Below are positions 9,598-18,999 of a stretch of 64,000 nt of DNA, piece by piece. Source of the DNA: Enterobacteriaceae endosymbiont of Donacia marginata (lineage in GTDB: Bacteria > Pseudomonadota > Gammaproteobacteria > Enterobacterales > Enterobacteriaceae). The stretch is from NCBI RefSeq assembly GCF_012567685.1, contig NZ_CP046184.1, positions 138,192 to 202,191 on the forward strand, written 5' to 3'. Position 1 is the first letter of the stretch, and each line of letters starts with the position of its first letter. Both the position numbers and the translations under genes were made by a program. A model generated the notes under the pieces. That model ran no database searches, was not told the origin of the DNA, and worked only from the letters and a program-made list of their open reading frames with translations.

Positions 9598-11511
9598 TTA
9601 TTTTTTTTTATCTTTAACTTCTTCAAATTCAGCATCAACTACTTCATTTTCTTTATCATTATTTTTAACATTATTATCTTTTTCTTTTTTAATATTTTCA
9701 TTATTAGTTAAATTGATTATTTTACTAGATATTTCAATTAATTTTTGAATTTTTGTTCTTATATCATTTTTATCTTCTTTTTTAAGAGATTTGTTTAATT
9801 CATTAATAGAATTTTGTATTAAAATTTTATCATCTTTATTAATTTGATTATCTATTTCTTTAAGTTTTTTTTCAGTATTATGGATAAGTTGATCACCTTC
9901 ATTACGTATTTTTACTAATTCTTCAAAAAGACGATCAGATTCAGTATTAGCTTCTGCGTCTCTGATCATTTTTTCTACTTCATCTTTATTTAAACCTGAT
10001 GATGCTTGTATTGTAATTTTTTGTTCTTGTCCACTTTTTTTATCTTTTGCAGAAACATGTAAAATTCCATCTGCGTCTATATCAAATGTTACCTCTATTT
10101 GAGGCATACCTCGTGGAGCTGGACTAATTCCATCTAAATTAAATTGTCCTAAAGATTTATTATCACTTGCTCTTTTACGTTCTCCCTGTAAAACATGAAT
10201 TGTAACAGAAGATTGATTATTTTCAGCTGTTGAAAAAATTTGACTATGTTTAGTTGGAATTGTTGTATTTTTATTTATTAATGTTGTCATTACTCCTCCA
10301 ATAGTCTCTATACCTAGAGATAAAGGAGTTACATCTAATAATAATACATCTTTAACATCTCCTGCTAATACCCCACCTTGGACTGCAGCTCCTATTGCTA
10401 TTGCTTCATCAGGATTAACATCTTTTCTTGGTTTTTTACCAAAAAATGATGATACTTTATTCTGAACCATAGGCATACGAGTTTGTCCACCTACTAAGAT
10501 AATATCGTTAATATCTGAAGTAGATAAATTAGCATCTTTTAATGCCATTTTTAATGGTTTTATTGATTGATCAATTAAATCTTCTACTAAAGACTCTAAT
10601 TTAGCTCTTGTTAATTTAATATTTAAATGTTTTGGACCTGAAGAATTAGCTGTAATATAAGGTAAATTTACATCGGTTTGTTGTGCTGAAGATAATTCAA
10701 TTTTTGCTTTTTCTGCAGATTCTTTCAATCTTTGCATTGCTAATGGATCATTTTTTAAATCTATTCCTTGTTCTTTTTTAAATTCTGTTACTAAATAATT
10801 TATAATACGACTATCAAAATCTTCTCCTCCTAAATGTGTATCACCATTAGTAGATAATACTTCAAAAGTTTTTTCACCATCTACATCATCAATTTCAATT
10901 ATAGAAATATCAAAAGTTCCTCCCCCCAAATCATATACAGCAACTGTTCTATTTCCTTTACCTTTATCTAATCCATATGCTAATGCAGCTGCTGTAGGTT
11001 CATTTATGATCCTTTTTACCTCTAATCCTGCTATTCTACCAGCATCTTTAGTAGCTTGACGTTGAGCATCATTAAAATAAGCTGGTACTGTAATAACAGC
11101 TTCATTTATTTTAATGCCTAAAAAATCTTCAGCTGTTTTTTTCATTTTTTTTAAAACTTCAGCTGAAATTTGCGGTGGAGCCATTTTTTTCCCTTTAATA
11201 TCTATCCATGCATCTCCATTATCAGATTTTATAATTTTATATGGCATTATTTTTATATCACGTTGTACTTCTTTATCATCAAATCTTCTACCAATTAATC
11301 TTTTTATAGCAAAAAGAGTATTTTTAGGATTTGTAATAGCTTGACGTTTTGCCGGTTGTCCTACTAAAATCTCTCCATCTTGAGTATATGCAATAACTGA
11401 AGGAGTAGTTCTTTCTCCTTCTGAATTTTCTAAAACACGAGGTTTATTGCTATCAATAATTGCTACACAAGAATTAGTTGTACCTAAATCAATACCAATT
11501 ATTTTACCCAT
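9598..11511 (-). CDS. dnaK: Chaperone protein DnaK (Hsp70)
   Basis: DnaK is the central ATP-dependent Hsp70 of the cytosol. From the ATG at 11511 it is 637 aa (638 in E. coli) and begins [14 protein letters not shown] exactly as the family does. The actin-like ATPase domain, the DLGGGTFD phosphate loop, the [12 protein letters not shown] linker and the substrate-binding domain are present, and it keeps the acidic EEV-containing tail. The reading frame also offers a GTG three codons upstream (11520), but that lies only three bases from the AGGAG Shine-Dalgarno, whereas the ATG is 12 bases away and gives the conserved N-terminus. First gene of dnaKJ; a sigma-32-type promoter lies about 120 bases upstream. 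Confidence 0.98.
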   Translation of the reverse strand: MGKIIGIDLGTTNSCVAIIDSNKPRVLENSEGERTTPSVIAYTQDGEILVGQPAKRQAITNPKNTLFAIKRLIGRRFDDKEVQRDIKIMPYKIIKSDNGDAWIDIKGKKMAPPQISAEVLKKMKKTAEDFLGIKINEAVITVPAYFNDAQRQATKDAGRIAGLEVKRIINEPTAAALAYGLDKGKGNRTVAVYDLGGGTFDISIIEIDDVDGEKTFEVLSTNGDTHLGGEDFDSRIINYLVTEFKKEQGIDLKNDPLAMQRLKESAEKAKIELSSAQQTDVNLPYITANSSGPKHLNIKLTRAKLESLVEDLIDQSIKPLKMALKDANLSTSDINDIILVGGQTRMPMVQNKVSSFFGKKPRKDVNPDEAIAIGAAVQGGVLAGDVKDVLLLDVTPLSLGIETIGGVMTTLINKNTTIPTKHSQIFSTAENNQSSVTIHVLQGERKRASDNKSLGQFNLDGISPAPRGMPQIEVTFDIDADGILHVSAKDKKSGQEQKITIQASSGLNKDEVEKMIRDAEANTESDRLFEELVKIRNEGDQLIHNTEKKLKEIDNQINKDDKILIQNSINELNKSLKKEDKNDIRTKIQKLIEISSKIINLTNNENIKKEKDNNVKNNDKENEVVDAEFEEVKDKKK

Positions 11512-11852
11512 ATTAATCACTTACTCCTATTTTATATATAAATTAAATTAATTTTTTAAAATACAGAAATTATTAAAATAAATTTTAATAATATATTTTA
11601 TACAAATAAAATCTCCCAATGAAGGGGAAATGGGGCCACATATTGATGCATCAAGGGGGGGATCTAAATTTTTTTTAAAATATAAAAATTTTTGTTTATT
11701 TTAAACATAAATTATCATTTTTTTTAAAAAATGTTATATATTAATTATAATTAACTTATTCTTTTATTAAAAATAGAAATTATTATTTTTAATATATAAA
11801 AATAATTTATATTAATTTTAATTATTTTATTTCCAATTATGGAGATTATAAA
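11512..11852. other. Divergent regulatory region between dnaK and pepA
   Basis: This 341-base spacer separates dnaK (minus strand) from pepA (plus strand). It holds the dnaK Shine-Dalgarno (AGGAG) next to the gene and a G-rich sigma-32 promoter at 11628-11657. The remaining half towards pepA is plain AT sequence, with a GGAG ribosome-binding site just before the pepA ATG. No ORF or RNA gene is visible. Confidence 0.7.
11628..11657 (-). promoter_or_regulatory. Sigma-32 heat-shock promoter of dnaKJ
   Basis: Read on the minus strand, a -35 element CCCTTGATG (11649-11657) is followed, 13 bases later, by a -10 element CCCCATTT (11628-11635). This matches the sigma-32 consensus (CTTGAAA, 13-15 bases, CCCCATNT). 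It is essentially the same as the E. coli dnaK P1 promoter in both elements and in spacing. The expected transcript start is near 11620, giving a leader of about 110 bases. The run of G/C bases is unique in this neighbourhood, which argues strongly for functional conservation. Confidence 0.85.
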
Positions 11853-13343
11853 ATGCAATATTTTGCAGAAAAAATAATTTTATCAAATAAAAATTTACTA
11901 GATTGTATAGTAATACCTATGTTTGAAAAATATAAATTTTCTAAAATTTTAAAAAAAATAAATGATATATCAAATAATTATATTTTAAATATTTTAAAAA
12001 AAAATAATATACAAGGTAAAATTAATCAACACATAATTTTATATAAAATACCTAATTTTTCGTGTAATAAAATTATTATTATAGGTTGTGGTAATAAAGA
12101 TACTCTTAATAGAGAGAAAAATAAATTAATTATAAATAATGTTATTAATATTTTAAAGAAATATTCTATTAAAGAAATTTATTGGTATCTTACAGATATA
12201 AAAATAGATAATTATGAATTATATTGGAATATTAGAGATACAATAAATATTATTGAACATAACATCTATTCATTTAATAAATTTAAAAAATCAAAAAATT
12301 TTTTTTCGTCAATAATAAAATTTATTATTACTAATAATAATGAAAATATTTATTTTTCTGCAATAAAACATGGTAATGCTATTAATTTAGGTATAAAAAA
12401 AGCAAAAAATATAGCTAATTTACCACCTAATATATGTACTCCTAAATATTTATCAATTAAAACCAAAAAATTAATAAAACAATATAATAATATTTCTGTA
12501 GAAATTATTAATGAAAAAATTATGCAAAAAATAGGTATGAATGCTTATTTAGCTGTTAGTAAAGGATCCCAAAACAAACCTTATATATCTATAATAAAAT
12601 ATCAAAATGATAATAAATCACAACCTATAGTTTTAGTAGGTAAAGGAGTGACTTTTGATTCTGGGGGAATATCTTTAAAACCTAGTAAAAATATGGAAGA
12701 TATGAAATATGATATGTGTGGGGCTGCAGCTATATATGGGACTATACATGCAATAGCACAATTAAAATTACCTTTAAATATTATTGCCATTTTAGCTTGT
12801 GGTGAAAATATGCCTAGTTCTAATGCATATAGACCTAGTGATGTTATAGAAACAATGTCTGGTATTACTGTTGAAATTATAAATACAGATGCTGAAGGAC
12901 GTTTAATATTATGTGATATATTAACATATATTGAAAAATATAATCCTAAATATGTAATTGATATTGCTACCCTTACAGGGGCATGTGTTATAGCATTAGG
13001 TAATAATATTAGTGGTTTAATGGCTAATAATAAAAAATTATCTAAAAAAATCATAAGAGCTTCATTAGAAGCAGATGATCGTGTCTGGGAACTACCCATT
13101 AATGATCAAAAATATTTTCATCAATTAAAATCTAATATTGCTGATTTAGTTAATAGTAGTAATGGTGTCGCAGGAGCAATAACTGCTGCTTGTTTTTTAT
13201 CTAAATTTACAAAAAAATATAAATGGGCTCATATAGATATTGCTGGTACAGCTTGGTATTATCCAAATAACAAGGCAATGGCTTCTGGTAGACCTATTAA
13301 TATGTTATGTCAATTTTTGATTAACCAAACTAACCATAAATAA
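11853..13343 (+). CDS. pepA: Leucyl aminopeptidase PepA (M17 family)
   Basis: PepA removes N-terminal residues from peptides in the cytosol and in E. coli also binds DNA in Xer recombination and carAB control. The 496-aa product (503 in E. coli) has a divergent N-terminal domain and a well-kept catalytic domain. The two-metal ligands and catalytic residues fit Lys264, Asp269, Lys276, Asp287, Asp346, Glu348 and Arg350, with the family signature NTDAEGRL at 344-351. A GGAG site precedes the ATG. In E. coli holC lies between pepA and valS; here valS follows after 50 bases. Peptide turnover is the safest role; the regulatory role is not shown by sequence. Confidence 0.96.
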   Translation: MQYFAEKIILSNKNLLDCIVIPMFEKYKFSKILKKINDISNNYILNILKKNNIQGKINQHIILYKIPNFSCNKIIIIGCGNKDTLNREKNKLIINNVINILKKYSIKEIYWYLTDIKIDNYELYWNIRDTINIIEHNIYSFNKFKKSKNFFSSIIKFIITNNNENIYFSAIKHGNAINLGIKKAKNIANLPPNICTPKYLSIKTKKLIKQYNNISVEIINEKIMQKIGMNAYLAVSKGSQNKPYISIIKYQNDNKSQPIVLVGKGVTFDSGGISLKPSKNMEDMKYDMCGAAAIYGTIHAIAQLKLPLNIIAILACGENMPSSNAYRPSDVIETMSGITVEIINTDAEGRLILCDILTYIEKYNPKYVIDIATLTGACVIALGNNISGLMANNKKLSKKIIRASLEADDRVWELPINDQKYFHQLKSNIADLVNSSNGVAGAITAACFLSKFTKKYKWAHIDIAGTAWYYPNNKAMASGRPINMLCQFLINQTNHK

Positions 13344-13393
13344 TTTTTTATATTTTAATATAAATTTTATTATATATAGGATATTTTTTTATT

Positions 13394-16186
13394 ATGGATA
13401 AAATATATAATCCAAAAAATTTTGAAAAAAAAATTTATAATTATTGGGAAAATAATAATTTTTTAAAAAATAAATTAAATAATTCAAAAAAATGTTTTTC
13501 TATTATGGTTCCCCCACCTAATATTACAGGTTGTTTACATATAGGACATGCATTACAATATACACTGATTGATATTTTAATACGTTATCATCGTATGTTA
13601 GGAAAAAATATATTATGTCAAGTTGGAATAGATCATGCAGGTATTGCTACACAAAATTTAATAGAACAAAAAATTTTTAATGAAACAGGAAAAACAAAGA
13701 ATAATTATAGTAAAAAATTTTTTTTAAATCATATTTGGAAATGGAAAGATAAGTATTGTAATATTATTTATAATCAAATGAAAAGTTTAGGTTTATCTAC
13801 AGAATGGGAAAAAGTAAGATTTACAATGGATAATAAATTTACAAAATCTGTAAGAGATATTTTTATTATTCTTTATAATCAAGGATTAATTTATAAAAAA
13901 AAAAGATTAATACATTGGGATTTTAAACTTAAAACTGTTATTTCTGATTTAGAAGTTGAATATAAAAAAAAAAAAACAAATATATGGTATTTAAGATATC
14001 TTTTTCAAGATGGGATAACAACTTTAGATAATAAAAATTATTTAACTGTAGCTACCACTAGACCAGAAACATTATTAGCAGATAGTGCAATTGCTATTAA
14101 TCCATTAGATAAAAGATATACTACCTTAGTAGGTAAAATGGTAATAATACCTATTATTAATCGTCAAATTCCTATTATAGCTGATAATTACGCTAAAATC
14201 ACTAAGGGGACAGGATGTGTTAAAATTAGCCCAGCTCATGATTTTAATGATTATCAAGTTGCAATAAAACATAATTTACCTTTAATTAAGATTTTTGATT
14301 TAAATGGTAATATTTTAGAAAAATGTGAAATTTTAAATAATGAACAACAAAAAATAAAATTAAATGATAATATTCCAAAAGATTTACAAAAAATAAATTT
14401 TTTAAAAGCAAGAAAAATAATCATAAAAAAAATAAAACAAAACAATTTATTAGATAAATATAAAACAAAAATTAGATTAATACCATTTAGTATGCGTAGT
14501 AATACTACTATTATCCCTATGTTAACAAATCAATGGTATTTAAATACCAGAATTTTATCTAAAAATGCAATAAATGCTGTAAAAAATAATAAAATTATAT
14601 TTTTTCCTAAAAAATATAAAAATATGTTTTATTCTTGGATGAATAATATTCAGGATTGGTGTATATCAAGACAATTATGGTGGGGTCATAGAATTCCAGT
14701 TTGGTATGATATAAAAAATAATATTTATGTAGGAAAAAACGAAAAAGAAATAAAAAAAAAATATAATTTAAATAAAAATATTATTTTAAAACAAGATTCT
14801 GATGTTTTAGATACATGGTTTTCTTCTAGTTTATGGACTTTTATTACTTTGGATTGGCCGAATAATAAAAATTTTTATTTATTCCATCCTACTAATGTTA
14901 TTATAAGTGGTTTTGACATTATTTTTTTTTGGATATCTAAAATGATCATGATGACAATGCATTTTGTTAAAAATAAAGATAATACTCCTCAAGTACCTTT
15001 TAAAAATATTTTAATGACAGGATTAATTAGAGACAATAAAGGAAATAAAATGTCTAAATCAAGAGGTAATGTTATTAATCCTATAGATTTTATTGAAGGT
15101 ATTAATTCTATAAATTTTGAAAAAAATAATAATTTTAAAAAAAATAATAAAATTTATGGAGCAGATGCATTAAGATTTACATTAGCCGCTTTATCATCTA
15201 CAGGTCGTGATATATATTGGGATATGACTAGATTAGAAGGTTATCGTAATTTTTGTAATAAAATTTGGAATGCAAGTATTTTTATTTTAAAAAATATAAA
15301 ATATGAATTTATTAATAAAAAAAGAGATCTATCTCTAATAGATCAATGGATCTGGTCTGAATATTATTTAATTGTAAAATATTATACCAAAGCATTAGAT
15401 GAATATCGTTTTGATTATGCTGCTAATATTTTATATAATTTTATATGGAATAAATTTTGTGATTGGTATTTAGAATATAGTAAAATAATTTTCAGAGAAA
15501 AAAATCAATTAAAATATATTGGTACACATTATACATTATATAATCTTTTTGAATCTTTATTAAGACTAGCTCATCCTATAATACCATTTATTACAGAAGT
15601 AATATGGCAAAAGATAATTAAAAATAAAAAAAATTTATTGAAAACTAGTATCATGATACAATCTTTTCCTCAAGTTAATAACTTAGAAATAAATAAAAAA
15701 ACTATAAGTATTTTTAATACATTTATACATTTAATTACGATTATTCGTAATCATAAAATAGAAATGAATATAAATAATAATATAAAAATTAATTTATATA
15801 TAAAAAATATAAATAATGAGTTTAATCATTTTTTAAAAATTAATATAAATATTTTAAAAAAATTTGTAAATCTTAATGAAATTTTTTTTCTTAAGAAAAA
15901 AAATCATTTCCCAAAAGAAACATTAATAAATAAAATTAATAATATTGAATTTGGAATTCCATTAAATAATAAAATTATTGATCAGAAAAATTTATTAAAT
16001 CAAATTAATAAAAAATTAAATAATAATGAAAAAATAATAAATTTTTTAATAAAAAATACAAAAAATAAAAATTTTTTATCTAAAGCACCTAAAAATATTA
16101 TTTTAAAAAATTTCGAAAAATTAAAAAATTGTAAAATTTTAAAAAAAGAATTATTACAAAAAATTTTTTTAATAAAAAATTTATAA
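13394..16186 (+). CDS. valS: Valyl-tRNA synthetase
   Basis: ValRS charges tRNA-Val. The 930-aa class I synthetase (951 in E. coli) has the HIGH motif at residues 49-52 and KMSKS near residue 552. It also has the CP1 editing domain with TTRPET, the anticodon-binding helical domain and a Lys/Asn-rich C-terminal coiled coil. A 13-A homopolymer at 13964-13976 lies inside the editing-domain region and is a possible slippage site. The gene follows pepA closely and precedes the ornithine carbamoyltransferase gene, as in the pepA-valS-argI region of E. coli with intervening genes lost. Confidence 0.97.
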   Translation: MDKIYNPKNFEKKIYNYWENNNFLKNKLNNSKKCFSIMVPPPNITGCLHIGHALQYTLIDILIRYHRMLGKNILCQVGIDHAGIATQNLIEQKIFNETGKTKNNYSKKFFLNHIWKWKDKYCNIIYNQMKSLGLSTEWEKVRFTMDNKFTKSVRDIFIILYNQGLIYKKKRLIHWDFKLKTVISDLEVEYKKKKTNIWYLRYLFQDGITTLDNKNYLTVATTRPETLLADSAIAINPLDKRYTTLVGKMVIIPIINRQIPIIADNYAKITKGTGCVKISPAHDFNDYQVAIKHNLPLIKIFDLNGNILEKCEILNNEQQKIKLNDNIPKDLQKINFLKARKIIIKKIKQNNLLDKYKTKIRLIPFSMRSNTTIIPMLTNQWYLNTRILSKNAINAVKNNKIIFFPKKYKNMFYSWMNNIQDWCISRQLWWGHRIPVWYDIKNNIYVGKNEKEIKKKYNLNKNIILKQDSDVLDTWFSSSLWTFITLDWPNNKNFYLFHPTNVIISGFDIIFFWISKMIMMTMHFVKNKDNTPQVPFKNILMTGLIRDNKGNKMSKSRGNVINPIDFIEGINSINFEKNNNFKKNNKIYGADALRFTLAALSSTGRDIYWDMTRLEGYRNFCNKIWNASIFILKNIKYEFINKKRDLSLIDQWIWSEYYLIVKYYTKALDEYRFDYAANILYNFIWNKFCDWYLEYSKIIFREKNQLKYIGTHYTLYNLFESLLRLAHPIIPFITEVIWQKIIKNKKNLLKTSIMIQSFPQVNNLEINKKTISIFNTFIHLITIIRNHKIEMNINNNIKINLYIKNINNEFNHFLKININILKKFVNLNEIFFLKKKNHFPKETLINKINNIEFGIPLNNKIIDQKNLLNQINKKLNNNEKIINFLIKNTKNKNFLSKAPKNIILKNFEKLKNCKILKKELLQKIFLIKNL

Positions 16187-16239
16187 TATTTATTATTTTT
16201 ACAATTTTTTTAAATTAGTTATGAATAAGGATTATTATT

Positions 16240-17262
16240 ATGAATCAATTTTATAATAAACATTTTTTAAAATTATCAGATTTTTCAAAAGAAAATATTT
16301 ATGAATTAATTAAAATTTCAGAAAAATTAAAAAATAATAAAAAAAATTTTAAAGAAAAAAAAAAATTAATTAATAAAAATATTATTCTTATTTTTGAAAA
16401 AAATTCAACAAGAACTAGATGTTCTTTTGAAATAGCTTGTTTCGATCAGGGAGCACATATTACTTATTTAAATATAAAAGACAGTCATATTGGTAATAAA
16501 GAATCATTAAAAGATTCAGCTCGAATTTTAAGTAATATGTATCAGGGAATAGGGTATAGAGGAAAATATCAAAAAAATATTGAAAATTTAGCTAAATATT
16601 CAACAATTCCTATATGGAATGGATTAACTAATGAATTTCATCCTACTCAAATATTAGCAGATTTATTAACTATTAAAGAAAATATAAAAAATAAAAAAAT
16701 AGATCAAATTAAATTATCTTATATAGGAGATATAAATAATAATATATCCTTTAGCTTAATAGAGGCATCTATTATTATAGGCTTTGAATTATGTTTAATT
16801 TCTCCCCAAAAAATTAAATCAAATAATAATTTTTATATAAATAATATAATAGAAAAAATGAAAAATAGTAATAATATTCATATTACTAATAATATAGATA
16901 TAGGTATAAAAGGTACAGATTTTATTTATACAGATATTTGGGTATCTATGGGAGAAAAAATATCTTTACAATTATGGGAAAAAAAAATAAAAAAATTATA
17001 TACTTATCAAGTTAATAAATTATTATTAAAAAAAAGTCAAAATAAAAATATTAAAGTTATGCATTGTTTACCTTCATTACATTTATATAATCATTATAAA
17101 AATCTATTTACTAACGAAATTATTTCAAAATATAATTTATATAACGGATTAGAAATAACTGATGAAATTTTTGAATCTAATAATAGTATTATATTTCAAC
17201 AAGCAGAAAATAAAATTCATGCTATTAAAGCAATAATGATGGCTTCTTTATTAAAAGAATAA
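16240..17262 (+). CDS. argI: Ornithine carbamoyltransferase
   Basis: OTCase joins carbamoyl phosphate and ornithine to make citrulline in arginine synthesis. The 340-aa protein (334 in E. coli ArgI) shows the carbamoyl-phosphate motif STRTR at 56-60, HPTQ at 134-137, the ornithine-binding SMG loop near 237 and HCLPS near 275 (HCLPA in E. coli). The SMG loop separates it from aspartate carbamoyltransferase. Position after valS matches argI of E. coli; argF cannot be formally excluded because the two are paralogues. Carbamoyl phosphate would come from CarA-CarB, also encoded in this window. Confidence 0.93.
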   Translation: MNQFYNKHFLKLSDFSKENIYELIKISEKLKNNKKNFKEKKKLINKNIILIFEKNSTRTRCSFEIACFDQGAHITYLNIKDSHIGNKESLKDSARILSNMYQGIGYRGKYQKNIENLAKYSTIPIWNGLTNEFHPTQILADLLTIKENIKNKKIDQIKLSYIGDINNNISFSLIEASIIIGFELCLISPQKIKSNNNFYINNIIEKMKNSNNIHITNNIDIGIKGTDFIYTDIWVSMGEKISLQLWEKKIKKLYTYQVNKLLLKKSQNKNIKVMHCLPSLHLYNHYKNLFTNEIISKYNLYNGLEITDEIFESNNSIIFQQAENKIHAIKAIMMASLLKE

Positions 17263-17655
17263 TATTAAAATATTTCTAATAATTTTTATAAAAAATAAAA
17301 AAATATTAATAATAAATTTTGAATAAAATTTTTTCATTAAAAAATTAGTTATACAGAGTATAATTAATAAATTAATATTAGAGATTAAAAAAATATTTTA
17401 AATATTAGAATATATAAAATATATAATTAAGAATTAGAAATATTATTTTTTAATTAATATATATATAATATAATCATTTTTAAAATTTAAATAAAATTAA
17501 TATTTATTTTATAAAATATATTTTAAAAAAATAAAGAACTTAATAATTTAAAATCATATAAAATTTTCTTATCTTATAAAAATAAGAAAATTAAAATTAA
17601 AGTTTGGATAATTAAAAAATAAATAATTTAAATATATTTATAAGGTTTGATAAAA
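17263..17655. other. Noncoding AT-rich spacer before potD
   Basis: This stretch of nearly 400 bases, long for this genome, holds no ORF, RNA gene or clear promoter. An 11-base inverted repeat (17562-17572 with 17582-17592) is the only structure seen. In E. coli potD follows potA-potB-potC, so the spacer may be the eroded remnant of those genes, but no recognisable coding remains are left. A ribosome-binding site (AAGG, 17642-17645) serves potD. Confidence 0.5.
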
Positions 17656-18714
17656 ATGTTTTCATTTTTTAGATTAGTATTTATTATTTTTATATTATTA
17701 TTACCAATTACAAAAAAATATTTAAATAATAAAAAATATTATCAAAATACTATTTTTTTTTATAACTGGACAGAGTATGTCCCTCAAGAAATTTTAAATC
17801 AATTTACAAAAGAAACAGGTATTAAAATTATTTATTCTACATATGAATCTAATGAAAGTATGTATGCTAAATTAAAAACTTATAAAAAACAACCATATGA
17901 TTTAGTTGTTCCTTCTACTTATTTTGTAGTAAAAATGAAAAATGAAGGGATGATCCAAAAAATAGAAAAAAAAAAAATACCAAATTTTTCTAATTTAGAT
18001 CGTAAATTTTTAAATAAATCTTTTGACTTAAATAATGAATATTCTATTCCATATATGTGGGGTGCAACAGCGATAGGAATTAATATAAATGTCATAAATC
18101 CTAAATCTATTAATAGTTGGAAAGATTTATGGGATCCTAAATATTATAAATCTATTTCTTTAATAGATGATGCTAAAGAAATATTTCAAATGTCATTAAT
18201 AAAATTAGGTTATCCCGCTAATACAAATAATATTAATTATATAAAAAAATCTTTTATAGAATTAAAAAAATTAATGCCTAACATTATTTCATTTAACTCT
18301 GATAATCCAGGATATCCTTTTATCGAAGGTTCAGTAAATATAGGTATGATTTGGAATGGATCTGCTTATCTTATTCAAAAATTAGGCATTCCTATAAAAT
18401 TTATTTGGCCTAAAGAAGGAGGTATTTTTTGGATGGATAGCTTTGTTATTCCTAAAAATGCAAAAAATATCAAAGGTGCATTAAAATTAATTAATTTTTT
18501 ATTAAGACCTGATATTGCAGCAAAAATAGCTAAAAAAACAGGTTTTTCTACCCCAAATTTAAAAGCAAAAAAATTATTACCTTTAGATATGATAAATAAT
18601 GATATCTTGTATCCTAATGATGATATTATTAATAAAGGTATATGGCAAAATTATGTTGATGATAATATAAGTAAAAAATATGAAACAGATTTTCAAAAAT
18701 TAAAAAATTTATAA
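17656..18714 (+). CDS. potD: Spermidine/putrescine-binding periplasmic protein PotD
   Basis: PotD captures spermidine and putrescine in the periplasm for the PotABC transporter. Most of the 352-residue sequence tracks E. coli PotD (348 aa), for example YNWTEYVP, YSTYESNE, IPYMWGATAIG and GMIWNGSAY. The N-terminus has a hydrophobic segment suited to a signal peptide or membrane anchor, but without an obvious cleavage site. The ATG at 17656 is ten bases from an AAGG site; a TTG nine bases upstream is too close to it. No potA, potB or potC is adjacent, so the protein is an orphan component here unless the transporter genes are elsewhere. Confidence 0.94.
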   Translation: MFSFFRLVFIIFILLLPITKKYLNNKKYYQNTIFFYNWTEYVPQEILNQFTKETGIKIIYSTYESNESMYAKLKTYKKQPYDLVVPSTYFVVKMKNEGMIQKIEKKKIPNFSNLDRKFLNKSFDLNNEYSIPYMWGATAIGININVINPKSINSWKDLWDPKYYKSISLIDDAKEIFQMSLIKLGYPANTNNINYIKKSFIELKKLMPNIISFNSDNPGYPFIEGSVNIGMIWNGSAYLIQKLGIPIKFIWPKEGGIFWMDSFVIPKNAKNIKGALKLINFLLRPDIAAKIAKKTGFSTPNLKAKKLLPLDMINNDILYPNDDIINKGIWQNYVDDNISKKYETDFQKLKNL

Positions 18715-18790
18715 TTTTAAATATAAAATTTTAAAATAATTGATATTATTTATTAATAAAATTAATTTAAATATATGAAATATAATTTCC

Positions 18791-18820
18791 TTGACATGTA
18801 TATATTATTTTAATTATAAT
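18791..18820 (+). promoter_or_regulatory. Sigma-70 promoter of tRNA-Asn
   Basis: A perfect TTGACA (18791-18796) and a perfect TATAAT (18815-18820) are separated by 18 bases and end 16 bases before the tRNA. Both hexamers match the consensus exactly. Confidence 0.8.
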
Positions 18821-18836
18821 AATAATTATAAATAAA

Positions 18837-18909
18837 TCCTCTGTAGTTCAGTTGGTAGAACGGCGGACTGTTAATCCGTATGTCACTGGTTCGAACCCAG
18901 TCAGGGGAG
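18837..18909 (+). tRNA. tRNA-Asn (anticodon GTT)
   Basis: The 73-base sequence folds as a standard cloverleaf. The acceptor TCCTCTG pairs with CAGGGGA (one G-U), the D arm has GTTGGTA, the anticodon arm GGACTGTTAATCC gives GUU, and the T arm has GGTTCGAACCC. The discriminator is G. The 3' CCA is not encoded. It has its own promoter and precedes prmB. Confidence 0.97.
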
Positions 18910-18999
18910 AAAATTATAAAAATTTTTTATCATAAAATATATTTTTATATTTTTTATATTTAAATTATTTAATAAATATTTTATTATAGGATATATAAT

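Noticed and set aside
12602..13099. 165-codon open frame opposite pepA
   Set aside because: Antisense shadow of the conserved pepA catalytic domain.
17562..17592. 11-base inverted repeat with 9-base loop before potD
   Set aside because: It contains almost no G/C, lacks a T run and is distant from any gene end, so chance occurrence in AT-rich DNA is the simplest explanation.
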